Origin: RPQJ01 sp963793675
GTDB taxonomy: Bacteria > Pseudomonadota > Gammaproteobacteria > Steroidobacterales > Steroidobacteraceae
NCBI GenBank assembly: GCA_963793675.1
Contig: CAWCBA010000002.1
Span: forward strand, 1 to 64,000
DNA length: 64,000 bases
Direction of reading: 5' to 3'
The notes beneath the pieces are model-generated. The model saw only the letters and a list, made by a program, of their open reading frames with translations, did no database searches and was not told the DNA's origin. Shown piece after piece: positions 18,982-27,309 of the stretch (the first letter of the stretch is position 1; every line of letters starts with the position of its first letter). The position numbers and the translations under genes are program-made.

Positions 18982-19860
18982 ATGACCATGGCCACCGCCC
19001 TCGTATCCCGCACGCCCGCTGAACTGGCCCTCGCCGGCCCGATCGGCAGTTTCGACGCGTACGCCGACACGGTCAGCCGCATCCCGGTCCTGAGCCGCGA
19101 GGACGAGCAGGAACTTGCCGTCCGCTACCACCGCGAAGGCGACCTCGACGCGGCGCGCCAGCTCGTGCTGTCGCACCTGCGGTTCGTGCTGCACATCGCG
19201 CGCGGCTATGCCGGCTACGGCCTGCCGATGGGTGACCTCGTGCAGGAAGGCAATGTCGGCCTGATGAAAGCGGTCAAGCGCTTCGACCCGGCGGTCGGCG
19301 TGCGCCTCGTTTCTTTCGCGGTCCATTGGATCCGCGCGGAGATTCACGAGTACGTACTGCGCAACTGGCGCCTGGTGAAGGTCGCCACGACCAAGGCGCA
19401 GCGGAAACTGTTCTTCAACCTGCGCAAGCGCAAGAAGAACCTGGGTTGGCTTTCGGCCGCGGAGACCACGGCCGTTGCGCGCGATCTGGGCGTTACCGAG
19501 CACGACGTGACCGAGATGGAGCGGCGCCTGTCGTCGCGCGACGTTTCGTTCGACCCGACGCCGGACGCAGACGACGAAGACTCGTCTTCGTATTCCCCTT
19601 CCGCCTACCTGCCGGCCCCGGACTCGGACCCGGCGGTGGCAATCGAGAACGCCGAATGGGATGAGGACGTCGGCGAACGTGTCGCGCAGGCGATGACGCA
19701 GCTCGACGAGCGCAGCCGCGCCATCCTGCGCGCGCGCTGGATGGAAGAGCCCAAGGCCACGCTGCACGACCTGGCCGACCAGTACGGCGTGTCGGCCGAG
19801 CGCATCCGCCAGATCGAGGCGAACGCGATCAAGAAGCTGCAGAAGCTCGTCGTCGCCTGA
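18982..19860 (+). CDS. rpoH: RNA polymerase heat-shock sigma factor
   Basis: Sigma-32 of 292 residues. It shows core-binding region 2.1-2.2 (HLRFVLHIARGYAGYGLP, GDLVQEGNVGLMKAVKRFDP), the region 2.4 stretch HWIRAEIHEYVLRNWRLVK and the diagnostic RpoH box QRKLFFNLRK. The C-terminal HTH of region 4 is DLADQYGVSAERIRQIEANA. It stands alone after ftsX, separated by a repeat array, with its own candidate promoter. No frame breaks. Confidence 0.96.
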   Translation: MTMATALVSRTPAELALAGPIGSFDAYADTVSRIPVLSREDEQELAVRYHREGDLDAARQLVLSHLRFVLHIARGYAGYGLPMGDLVQEGNVGLMKAVKRFDPAVGVRLVSFAVHWIRAEIHEYVLRNWRLVKVATTKAQRKLFFNLRKRKKNLGWLSAAETTAVARDLGVTEHDVTEMERRLSSRDVSFDPTPDADDEDSSSYSPSAYLPAPDSDPAVAIENAEWDEDVGERVAQAMTQLDERSRAILRARWMEEPKATLHDLADQYGVSAERIRQIEANAIKKLQKLVVA

Positions 19861-19868
19861 CGGCCACA

Positions 19869-20000
19869 AGGGTCAGGAAGGTCCGGAAGGCCAGGAAGGA
19901 AGGGAAGGAAGTAAGACTCCCTGAACTTCCTGGCCTTCCTGACCTTCCGGACCTTCCTGACCTTCCTGGCCTTCCTGGGCCTTCCTGGCCTTCCGCCTTC
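19869..20000. repeat. Inverted GGAAGG(T/C)C repeat array between rpoH and OmpA-like gene
   Basis: A left arm of four to five GGAAGG units and a right arm of about eight complementary units (TTCCTGGCC, TTCCTGACC, TTCCGGACC variants) flank the centre GTAAGACTCCCTGAAC. It fills almost the entire gap between two convergent stops, so it is well placed to end transcription from both sides. Confidence 0.85.
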
Positions 20001-20699
20001 CTACCCCTGCTTCGCCTTCTGGACGCTGTCCTCGGTGACCGGCACGATCGTGATTTCCACGCGCCGGTTCTGCGCACGACCTTCTTCCGTTTCGTTCGTC
20101 GCGACGGGGTGAGCCTCCCCGGCGCCGACGGTCACGATGCGTGTCCGGGTGACGCCGTGGCTCGAGAGGTAGGACGCGACGCTGTTGGCGCGCTTCTCCG
20201 ACAGCTGCTGGTTGTATGCGTCGCTGCCGACGCTGTCGGTGTGCCCCGCCACCTCGATGACGGTCTTGTCGTACTCCGTGAGCGTTGCCGCAACCTTGTC
20301 CAGTACCGGGTAGAACTGGGCATTCAGGTCGGAGCTGTCGAACGCGAACGTCACGCCGCCGGGCATGTCCAGCGTGATGTTGTCGCCCTTGCGCACCACG
20401 TCCACGCCCGTGCCGGCCATCTGCTGACGCAGCTTCGCTTCCTGCTTGTCCTGGTAATAACCGACGGACCCGCCGACCAGCGCGCCCGCGGCCGCTCCGA
20501 TCATCGCGGACTTGAAAGGATTGTTGCCGGCGCTGAGCAGTCCAACCACCGCACCCGCGGCGGCTCCGTACCCGGCGCCCTTGCGGGTTTTTTCCTTGTC
20601 GGGGCTGGTGGCCATGTCTTGCATCGACGCGCACCCGGCCAGGGCGACCGAGGCAGCGGCAAACAGGGCGATGAAGCCGGATCTTGCGGCACGATTCAT
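20001..20699 (-). CDS. OmpA-family lipoprotein with glycine-zipper domain
   Basis: A 232-residue outer-membrane lipoprotein. The signal ends in a lipobox (VALAGCASM). A glycine-zipper segment follows (GAGYGAAAGAVVGLLSAG, then MIGAAAGALVGGSVGYYQD), and the C-terminal OmpA/Pal peptidoglycan-binding domain carries VIEVAGHTDSVGSDAYNQQL and a C-terminal QNRRVEITI. This is the YiaD-type architecture. The start MNRAARSG at 20699 is preferred over an ATG 27 bases upstream because it gives a compact signal peptide. Confidence 0.9.
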   Translation of the reverse strand: MNRAARSGFIALFAAASVALAGCASMQDMATSPDKEKTRKGAGYGAAAGAVVGLLSAGNNPFKSAMIGAAAGALVGGSVGYYQDKQEAKLRQQMAGTGVDVVRKGDNITLDMPGGVTFAFDSSDLNAQFYPVLDKVAATLTEYDKTVIEVAGHTDSVGSDAYNQQLSEKRANSVASYLSSHGVTRTRIVTVGAGEAHPVATNETEEGRAQNRRVEITIVPVTEDSVQKAKQG

Positions 20700-20757
20700 G
20701 AGCAACTCCTGGTTAAGAAGATTCACAGTCCGTAAGCAGGCCTGCGTTTACTGTGTG

Positions 20758-20763
20758 ATTATA
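20758..20763 (-). promoter_or_regulatory. Candidate -10 box of the OmpA-family lipoprotein gene
   Basis: A perfect TATAAT on the minus strand lies about 60 bp before the start codon. No good -35 is visible; the upstream stretch instead carries two ATCGAA repeats. Confidence 0.45.
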
Positions 20764-20799
20764 CAATTTCGATTGATACTGGTTCGATTGTGACCACAT

Positions 20800-21110
20800 G
20801 CGCCGCAGCGCTGACGGCCCGACGTGTCTCTAGATTCGATCAAGCGGGTTCGAGTTCCTCGGGAGCGGTGCGTTTCGCGAGCGTGTGAGCCGCTGCCTAC
20901 GGTGCAGCGACTGCAGGTTTTCAACTGACCCGTTCGCCTGTGATGACCGACAAGATGCCGGTCCGCGAAGCCGGTTGCCGGAAGCCGGCAACGAGCAGGA
21001 TTCCAAGGATGTTCATGGCGTGTCGTCCTGGCCGCCAGCATAGTGCCGGCGCAGGGTTTCGGGCCACTGTTTCCACTAGAATTGCGCCCCCCGAACAAGC
21101 ATCCGACCGG
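20800..21110. other. Intergenic stretch upstream of gcdH
   Basis: Between the lipoprotein promoter and gcdH there is no convincing gene. A 31-codon minus-strand ORF (20921-21016, starting MNILGILLVAGF) could be a tiny membrane peptide but has no supporting ribosome site or neighbour. The imperfect inverted repeat GCCGGTTGCCGGAAGCCGGC near 20970-20990 is the only structure noticed. Confidence 0.4.
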
Positions 21111-21118
21111 GAGCTCCC

Positions 21119-22291
21119 GTGCCCGCCAACGCCCTCAATCCGCTCGACCTGTACGACGTCCGCGCCTCGCTCTCCGAAGAAGAGCGGATGGTGCAGGACT
21201 CCGTGGCGCGCTTCGTCGATGACGCCGTGCTCCCGATTATCCGGCCGCATTTCGAGAACCACACGTTCCCGAAGGAACTGGTTGGCGAACTCGCGGGGCT
21301 CGGCCTGCTCGGCAGCTCGCTCGAGGGCTACGGCTGTGCGGGCATGAACGCGGTGAGCTATGGCCTCATCTGCCAGGAACTCGAGCGCGGCGATTCGGGC
21401 CTGCGCAGCTTCGTCTCGGTGCAGTCGTCCCTTTGCATGTACCCGATCTACACCTACGGCAGCGACGAACAGAAGCAGCGCTACCTGCCGCGCATGGCGA
21501 AGGGCGAAGTGATCGGTGCGTTCGGTCTCACCGAACCGCACGGTGGTTCGGACCCGGCCAACATGAAGACGCACGCGAAACGTCGCGGCGGTGACTGGGT
21601 GCTGAACGGCGGCAAGATGTGGATCACCAACTCGCCGATCGCCGACGTATTCATCATCTGGGCGCGGGCCGAGGAAGGCATTCGCGGCTTCCTGGTGGAC
21701 CGCGGCACCAAGGGCCTCGAAACGCCGGAGATCGAGAACAAGTTCTCGCTGCGCGCGTCGGCCACCGGCGCAATCTTCCTGAACGACGTCGTCGTGCCCG
21801 AGTCAGCGATGCTGCCCGGCACCACGTGCGGCATCAAGGCTCCGCTCTCGTGCCTGACGCAGGCGCGCTACGGCATCACCTGGGGCGTCATCGGCGCCGC
21901 GCAGGCCTGTCTCAAGGAAGTGCTCGAGTACTCCAGGACGCGCATTCTCTTCAACCGGCCACTGGCCGCGACGCAGGCGATCCAGATCCGGCTCGCCGAG
22001 ATGTCACGCAAGATCACGCTGGCGCAGCTCATGTCGCTGCAGCTCGGCCGCCTGAAGGACCAGGGACTGATGTCGCCTTCGCAGGTGTCGCTCGCGAAGT
22101 GGAACAACTGCCGCGCAGCGATCGAAGTCGCGCGCGATGCACGCGACATCCTGGGCGGCTCCGGCATCAGCGCCGAGTACGTGCCGATCCGCCACGCCCT
22201 CAACCTCGAGAGCGTGATCACCTACGAAGGCACCGAGACCATTCACCAGCTGACCATCGGTCGCGAGCTGACGGGCATCAACGCGTTCTAG
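21119..22291 (+). CDS. gcdH: Glutaryl-CoA dehydrogenase
   Basis: A 390-residue acyl-CoA dehydrogenase that oxidises and decarboxylates glutaryl-CoA to crotonyl-CoA in lysine/tryptophan and aromatic catabolism. GCDH-like pieces are GCAGMNAVSYGLICQELERG, SGLRSFVSVQSSLCMYPIY, GLTEPHGGSDPANM and KMWITNSPIADVFIIWA. The catalytic glutamate lies in YEGTETIHQLTIGRELTG. The start is GTG at 21119. The first residues (LNPLDLYDVRASLSEEE) align with family members, supporting that start. Confidence 0.92.
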   Translation: MPANALNPLDLYDVRASLSEEERMVQDSVARFVDDAVLPIIRPHFENHTFPKELVGELAGLGLLGSSLEGYGCAGMNAVSYGLICQELERGDSGLRSFVSVQSSLCMYPIYTYGSDEQKQRYLPRMAKGEVIGAFGLTEPHGGSDPANMKTHAKRRGGDWVLNGGKMWITNSPIADVFIIWARAEEGIRGFLVDRGTKGLETPEIENKFSLRASATGAIFLNDVVVPESAMLPGTTCGIKAPLSCLTQARYGITWGVIGAAQACLKEVLEYSRTRILFNRPLAATQAIQIRLAEMSRKITLAQLMSLQLGRLKDQGLMSPSQVSLAKWNNCRAAIEVARDARDILGGSGISAEYVPIRHALNLESVITYEGTETIHQLTIGRELTGINAF

Positions 22292-22332
22292 CGTTACCTC
22301 TCCCACGGCAGGGCGAGGCAAGACCAGCCTGG

Positions 22333-22590
22333 TCAGGCGACCGCGAGCGGCGCCAGTTCGTAACCGATGATCTCGCGGGTCTGGGGATCGAGGATCGGCG
22401 TGCCGCTGTTCCAGCGGCCGGTGACCCTGGCCGCCTCGAGCAGGGTGCGGCTCGGCACCACGGACGCCAGCATCAACCCGCCATGGGGATCGCGGACGAA
22501 AGCCGTTACCGACGGACTCGGGTTTCCAGCGGAAGCCGGTTCCGGAAACAGCAGCGCGAGGACTTCCTCTGGAATGATCGTGTCGGACAT
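22333..22590 (-). CDS. Small protein of unknown function
   Basis: An 85-residue ORF starting MSDTIIPEEVLALLFPEPAS and ending QTREIIGYELAPLAVA. No signal peptide, membrane helix or known motif. It fits cleanly between gcdH (convergent) and a 255-bp non-coding gap. The WNSGTPILDP and TREIIGYEL stretches look like a folded beta segment. Coding potential is plausible, but I do not recognise it. Confidence 0.45.
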   Translation of the reverse strand: MSDTIIPEEVLALLFPEPASAGNPSPSVTAFVRDPHGGLMLASVVPSRTLLEAARVTGRWNSGTPILDPQTREIIGYELAPLAVA

Positions 22591-22846
22591 GGTCTTGGTG
22601 TACAGGTGTTCCTGGGGAAGGAGTTAGCAACTTGCATGCCAACGCGCCGGCCAAGCAATTACAGGCAGTTAGGCTGGTCTCGATCAGGCGTGGGTGACAG
22701 TACACGTCCATCGCAGTGACCGGCACTGTCCATGTGTGAGGTCCGTCACATTGCGCGGCGTTCGACCCCACGGTCGCCAAGCGCGCAGGGGCGCACATTA
22801 AGTAAACTCCGCGTCCGGGACGCAGCCACTCGCGCGGAGCAGGACA

Positions 22847-23611
22847 ATGAACAGCAACGACACCCGGCTGCCGGTCATCATCGCGCATCGTGGCAATGCC
22901 ATTGAGTTCCCCGAGAATACGTTGCAGGCGATGGAATCGGCCATAGCCCTCGGCGTGCGCCATGTCGAGTTCGACGTGCAACTGACGGCCGACCACGTTC
23001 CCGTCGTGATCCACGATTCCGATCTCGCCCGCGTCGGCAACCGACCCGAGAGCGTGCATTCACTGTCCTGGCCGCAACTCGCCGCAATTCCGGTTGGCGA
23101 GTCCAGCCGCTTCGGCGATCGCTTCGCCCACACCTGCGCCCCGTCGCTGGCACAGACGGTGGATGCGATCGCCGGCTGGGACGGCGTCACGGCATTTGTC
23201 GAAGTGAAACGCGCGAGCCTGCGTCAGTTCGGTCGCGAGACCGTGCTGCGCCAGGTGAGCGAAGTGCTGCAGCCCGTGCTGAACCGCTGCGTGCTGATTT
23301 CGTTCGATCTCGCCGCCGTCAAGATCCTGCGCCTGATGACGGGCGCGCGGATCGGCTGGGTACTGGATCGGTACGATGCGGACAGCTTGCGCGAAGCGAC
23401 TGAACTCGCGCCTGAATTTCTTTTCTGCAACCTCGAGCGCGTGCCCGCCACGGCGGACCGGCTGTGGCCAGGGCCGTGGGACTGGGCCATCTACGAAGTG
23501 CGCGACCTCGAAACGGCACGTCACTGCCGTGAGCTGGGTGCACAGTACGTCGAGACGATGGCCGTGCGCAGCCTGCGCAGCGAGTATGACGAGGCCGCAC
23601 CCGGAGCATGA
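22847..23611 (+). CDS. Glycerophosphodiester phosphodiesterase
   Basis: A 254-residue cytoplasmic GDPD enzyme hydrolysing deacylated phospholipids to glycerol-3-phosphate and an alcohol. The catalytic and metal residues are visible: IAHRGNAIEFPENTLQAMES at the N-terminus, VEFDVQLTADHVPVVIHDSDL, and FVEVK in the middle. There is no signal peptide (UgpQ-like rather than GlpQ-like). The last codons overlap the start of the FGGY kinase gene by four bases (ATGA), so both products are probably made together. The 255-bp upstream gap shows no gene. Confidence 0.9.
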   Translation: MNSNDTRLPVIIAHRGNAIEFPENTLQAMESAIALGVRHVEFDVQLTADHVPVVIHDSDLARVGNRPESVHSLSWPQLAAIPVGESSRFGDRFAHTCAPSLAQTVDAIAGWDGVTAFVEVKRASLRQFGRETVLRQVSEVLQPVLNRCVLISFDLAAVKILRLMTGARIGWVLDRYDADSLREATELAPEFLFCNLERVPATADRLWPGPWDWAIYEVRDLETARHCRELGAQYVETMAVRSLRSEYDEAAPGA

Positions 23612-25237
23612 GTGCCCACGACGGTGACGAAGACCTTACCTGGCTCGCCGGTGAACTGAGCGCGATCCGCCGCGAATTGCTGCCTCCCGGCGAATCGCGT
23701 GCGCTGTACCTGGCGCTGGACCAGGGCGGCACGTCGAGTCGCGCGGTCCTGTTCGATGCACTCGGCCGCGAAGTGGCAACCGCCCACGTCCCGATCAATA
23801 CGCGCAGGACGGGTGACGATCGCGTCGAGCACGATGCGGCCGAACTGCTGCAGTCGCTGCGAACGGCCACGCACGATGTCGCGGAGTCGCCCCTCGCGGC
23901 CGGCCGCCCGATCGTCGCGGCCGGACTCGCCACGCAGCGTTCGACCATCTGCTGCTGGGACCGCAACGACGGGACGCCGTTGAGCCCCGCACTCTCCTGG
24001 CAGGATCGCCGCAACGCGTCGTGGCTGGATGAACACCTGGGCGCACGCTCCGGGTGGGTGCGGGAACTCACCGGACTGCCGCTGTCGCCGCACTATGGCG
24101 CGAGCAAGATGCGCTGGTGCCTGGACGAGCTTCCCGCAGTGCGGCTGGCCCTGCGCGACGAACGACTCTGCATCGGGCCGCTCGCCAGCTTCCTGGTACA
24201 GGGCCTGTGCGCGGCGGACGAAGCCTGCGTCGATCCGGCCAACGCATCGCGCACGCTGCTGTTCGACCCCGCGGTGCTGGACTGGTCGCCTGCGCTGCTC
24301 GAGGCCTTCGGCATCCCGGCCGCCGTCCTGCCACGTTGCGTCGGCACCCTGCACGATTTCGGCATGGTCCCCGTCGATGCAACCCGGCGTGCGCCGTTGC
24401 TCGCGTGCAGCGGCGACCAGTCCGCCGCCGTCTTTGCGTTCGGCCCACCCTCGACGACCACTGCTTACGTCAACGCCGGCACCGGCGCGTTCGTGCAGCG
24501 CGTGTTGCGGGACGGCGCAGGTCCTGCACCGCGCGGGCTGCTGAAGAGCGTGCTGTACGCGCGGACCGACGATGCCGCGGGTGCGCTCTATTGCCACGAA
24601 GGCACGATCAACGGCGCCTACGCCGCGCTCGAATGGCTTGGCAAGCGTGTCGGCGTCGACGTCAAGCGCACGCTGAAGACGTTGTCGGCATCGCTTGCCG
24701 GCGGCGACGTGCCGCTGCTGTTCATGAACGGAATCGGCGGGCTCGGCGCGCCTTACTGGCTGCCCGATTTCCAGAGCGAATTCCTGGCGGTCGCCGGCGG
24801 CCCCGCCACGAACGTGGAAGACGCGACCGAACTGCAGCAGATCGGTGCGGTCGTCGAGAGCATCGCGTTCCTGGTCGCAGTCAACGTGCTTGCCATGCAC
24901 CGTGCGACGCCGCTGCAGCGACTGACGATCACCGGCGGACTCGCCGTGTGCGACTACCTGTGTGAAGTCCTGGCTGAAGCCACGCGCATGACCGTGGAAC
25001 GGCCCGCGGCTCTTGAAGCGACGTCTCGCGGCATCGCTTACCTGGCCGCGGGCCAGCCGCAGGACTGGCAGCCCGTGCCCATCGAAAAATCATTTGCGCC
25101 GACGGGAGGCGCATCCCGTGCTCGACCGGTTCGGTGAGTGGCGCGCCGCGATGGCCGTGCGCACCGGCTGCGACCTAGGACTCAGCCGGAGTCGAACGAC
25201 GCCAGGATTTGTCGCTCGACCCAGGTCGGCCCGGTGA
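23608..25237 (+). CDS. FGGY-family carbohydrate kinase, glycerol-kinase-like (frameshifted at the end)
   Basis: An ATP-dependent sugar/polyol kinase. The ATPase fold begins YLALDQGGTSSRAVLFD, preceded by an unusual extension of about 30 residues. Other motifs are ATQRSTICCWDR, SWQDRRNASW, the phosphate-2 motif LLACSGDQSAAVFAFG, TTTAYVNAGTGAFVQ and the adenosine region LTITGGLAVCDYLCEVLAE. Overlap with the glycerophosphodiesterase suggests glycerol or a glycerol-like product as substrate. Near 25100 the frame shifts by one base: the original frame stops at 25137, the other gives HPVLDRFGEWRAAMAV and a stop at 25237. The exact end is uncertain because that stop overlaps the convergent gene. Confidence 0.8.
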
Positions 25238-26215
25238 CGCCGTCGTAAAAGCCGCAATGCCCACCGTAACGGGTGCGCGTGATGGCGAGCACGGATGGCC
25301 GCGCGATGCGCTCGAGGTCAGCCGCGGGAATGATCGGGTCATCGTCCGCCGCGATGATGCGAACGCGTGCATCACGCAGCGCTCTCGAGCGGCTCGAGCG
25401 TCCGGACCGACCAGCGCATAACCCCGCAGGTATTCCGGCAACGACGAAAATCCGCCGTAGGCGCACGCCAGCCGCTGGGTCATCTCGGTGAGGTTGCCCA
25501 GTTCCAGGATGTCGTCGAGCGAGCGGTATACGTCGGGCCACGCCTCGCGCTTCAGGCGCAGCGAGCGACGCCATTTCCACACGAAGTACTCGCGATAGAG
25601 CGCCCACCCCGACTCGAGGCACGCCAGCGTGTGCTCGGGATCGATCACCGGGCAGACCGCGACGATGCGCGAGACGGCGATGCCCGCATCGGTAGCGCGT
25701 GCGCCGACACGCAGGCAGAAGTTGCCGCCGAGCGAGAACCCCGCGAGCGCGAGCCGCTTGCCCGGATGTTGCCGCTGCAGTTCGCGCACGGCGCCGACCA
25801 CTTCGGCGATGCGGCACGAATGGAAGATTCCTGGATTGAGATGCTGGCTGTCGCCGTGATCGCGCAGGTTGAGGCGCACGACATCGTAGCCGGCATCGAA
25901 AAGATTCTGTCCGAGCGAGAGCAGGTACATCGAGTTCGCGCTGCCCTCCCAGCCGTGCAGCAGCACGGCAAGGCGGTCGGACGGCGGTCGTCCCGCATCA
26001 GCCTGCGTTGCGACCAGCGCGAGCAGGCGCACGCCGTCGCCGCAATCGACGATCAGTTCGCGCGACGCCTGACGCAGCACGGACGCGCGCCGCTCGACTC
26101 CCGCGCGTCGCAGCGGCAGGCTCGGGTAGATCGACTGCACGTGCTGATGTCGCAGCCGCCAGGGCGGCACGAAGTCAGGCGACGTGCCGGCGGCTTGTCG
26201 GGGTGCTTCGCTCAT
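25182..26215 (-). CDS. YheT-like alpha/beta hydrolase (frameshifted)
   Basis: An esterase-like protein of about 340 residues. It shows the N-terminal VPPWRLRHQHVQSIYPSL element, the oxyanion region LLHGWEGSANSMYLLSLG, the nucleophile LAGFSLGGNFCLR and the catalytic His in TRYGGHCGFYDG. Between ALVGPD (frame one) and LRDARVRIIAADDDPIIPAA two single-base shifts near 25384-25402 are needed. The catalytic His lies after them, so the uncorrected frame would lose it. Its start overlaps the reductase stop (ATGA). Substrate unknown. Confidence 0.8.
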
Positions 26216-27309
26216 GCGGCAGGAGGCTGCGGATTCCAGGCGCGATCGCGGACGATCTCGATGCGGCTCGAGCCGGGCAGGGTCTCGACGAAGCTGCTGC
26301 CCATGACCTGCGATGGCGTGCGGTGACCGGTTCGACAGGCTCTGCCGTCGAGCAGGTGCCTGGCAATCGCAAGCGATGCATGCACGGTGACGTCGTAGCC
26401 ATTGGCGACGCGAACCCGCGCCGTCACCCGGTCGCCGCTCGGCGCCTGGGCCTCGCCCCACACCAGCATCGTGTTTGCCGCACGCGCAGCTGCGTCCGGC
26501 CCCGCCGGACCCCTGGACACCATGCGTTTCAGCAACCCCTGCAGCGGACCCGAGCCGCAGCAACCCGCCGAACGTGTTCAGGCGCTTCAGCCTGGCGATG
26601 CTGGCGGCGGGCATCGCGATGTAGCACTCGATGTTGCCGATGCCGGTCGTCCAGTAGGCGGTGCTCACGTCGCCCCACGGAATCGTCACCGCCGTGAGCG
26701 TGCCTGGCCGAAATCGATGTCGCGCTCGCGGAAAGCGTGGGCCACCGGCGTGATGCGCCCTGCACTGCGGATGCGTCCGCCATGTGCAAGGTTTTCGATA
26801 CTGGTCTTGAGCGTGCCTCGACTCGGCCGGCCACGCGAGGCAAAACCCAGCGACAGGTAGGTCGCGTCGGGCAGTTCCTGCTGCAGACGCGCCGCAATGC
26901 AATCGGTCGGAACCACGTCGAAACCCGTGGCCGGGCACAACACGACGCCCGCCTGGCGTGCCGCCGGATCACGCGCATGCACGGCTTCGAGCACGTCGAT
27001 TTCGCCGGTGATGTCGAGGTAATGGCTGCGCTGGCGGAGGCACGCCGCAACCATCGGCGCCGAGGTGGCCGAGAACGGACCCGCGCAGTGCATCGTCACG
27101 GTCGCGCCCTGCAGCGCGCGATCGAGTGCGCCGGGATCGTCGAGCGACGCGATGCGATAGTCGCAGCCGAGTTCCCGCGCGAATTCAGCGACCGTCGCCT
27201 CGTTGCGACCGGCCAGCACGGGCTGGAATCCACGGCGAACTGCTTCGCGCGCGATCAATTCGCCCGTGTACCCCGTGGCGCCATAGATGACCAGCCGTGC
27301 CGCGCTCAT
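26212..27309 (-). CDS. Saccharopine-dehydrogenase-like / trans-enoyl-reductase-family protein (frameshifted)
   Basis: A Rossmann-fold oxidoreductase: LVIYGATGYTGELIAREAVR at the N-terminus, VTMHCAGPFSATSAPMVAAC, HYLDITGEIDVLEAV and CPATGFDVVPTDCIAARL. This is the saccharopine dehydrogenase-like family that includes mycobacterial trans-acting enoyl reductases. The frame shifts near 26707 (DIDFG to PGTLTAVTIPWGDVSTAYWT; here one base appears to be missing) and again near 26540-26580 before MLKRMVSRGPAGPD. The C-terminus ends WNPQPPAA. Its start overlaps the response-regulator stop and its stop overlaps the hydrolase start, making a three-gene minus-strand operon. Confidence 0.78.

Noticed and set aside
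18719..20000. CRISPR array
   Set aside because: The units are 9 bp, contiguous and arranged as inverted arms. There are no 25-35 bp repeats with unique spacers, and no cas genes.
20921..21016. 31-codon ORF MNILGILLVAGF as a small membrane protein gene
   Set aside because: Too short, no clear ribosome site, and the hydrophobic part is only about ten residues. Kept as part of the intergenic note.
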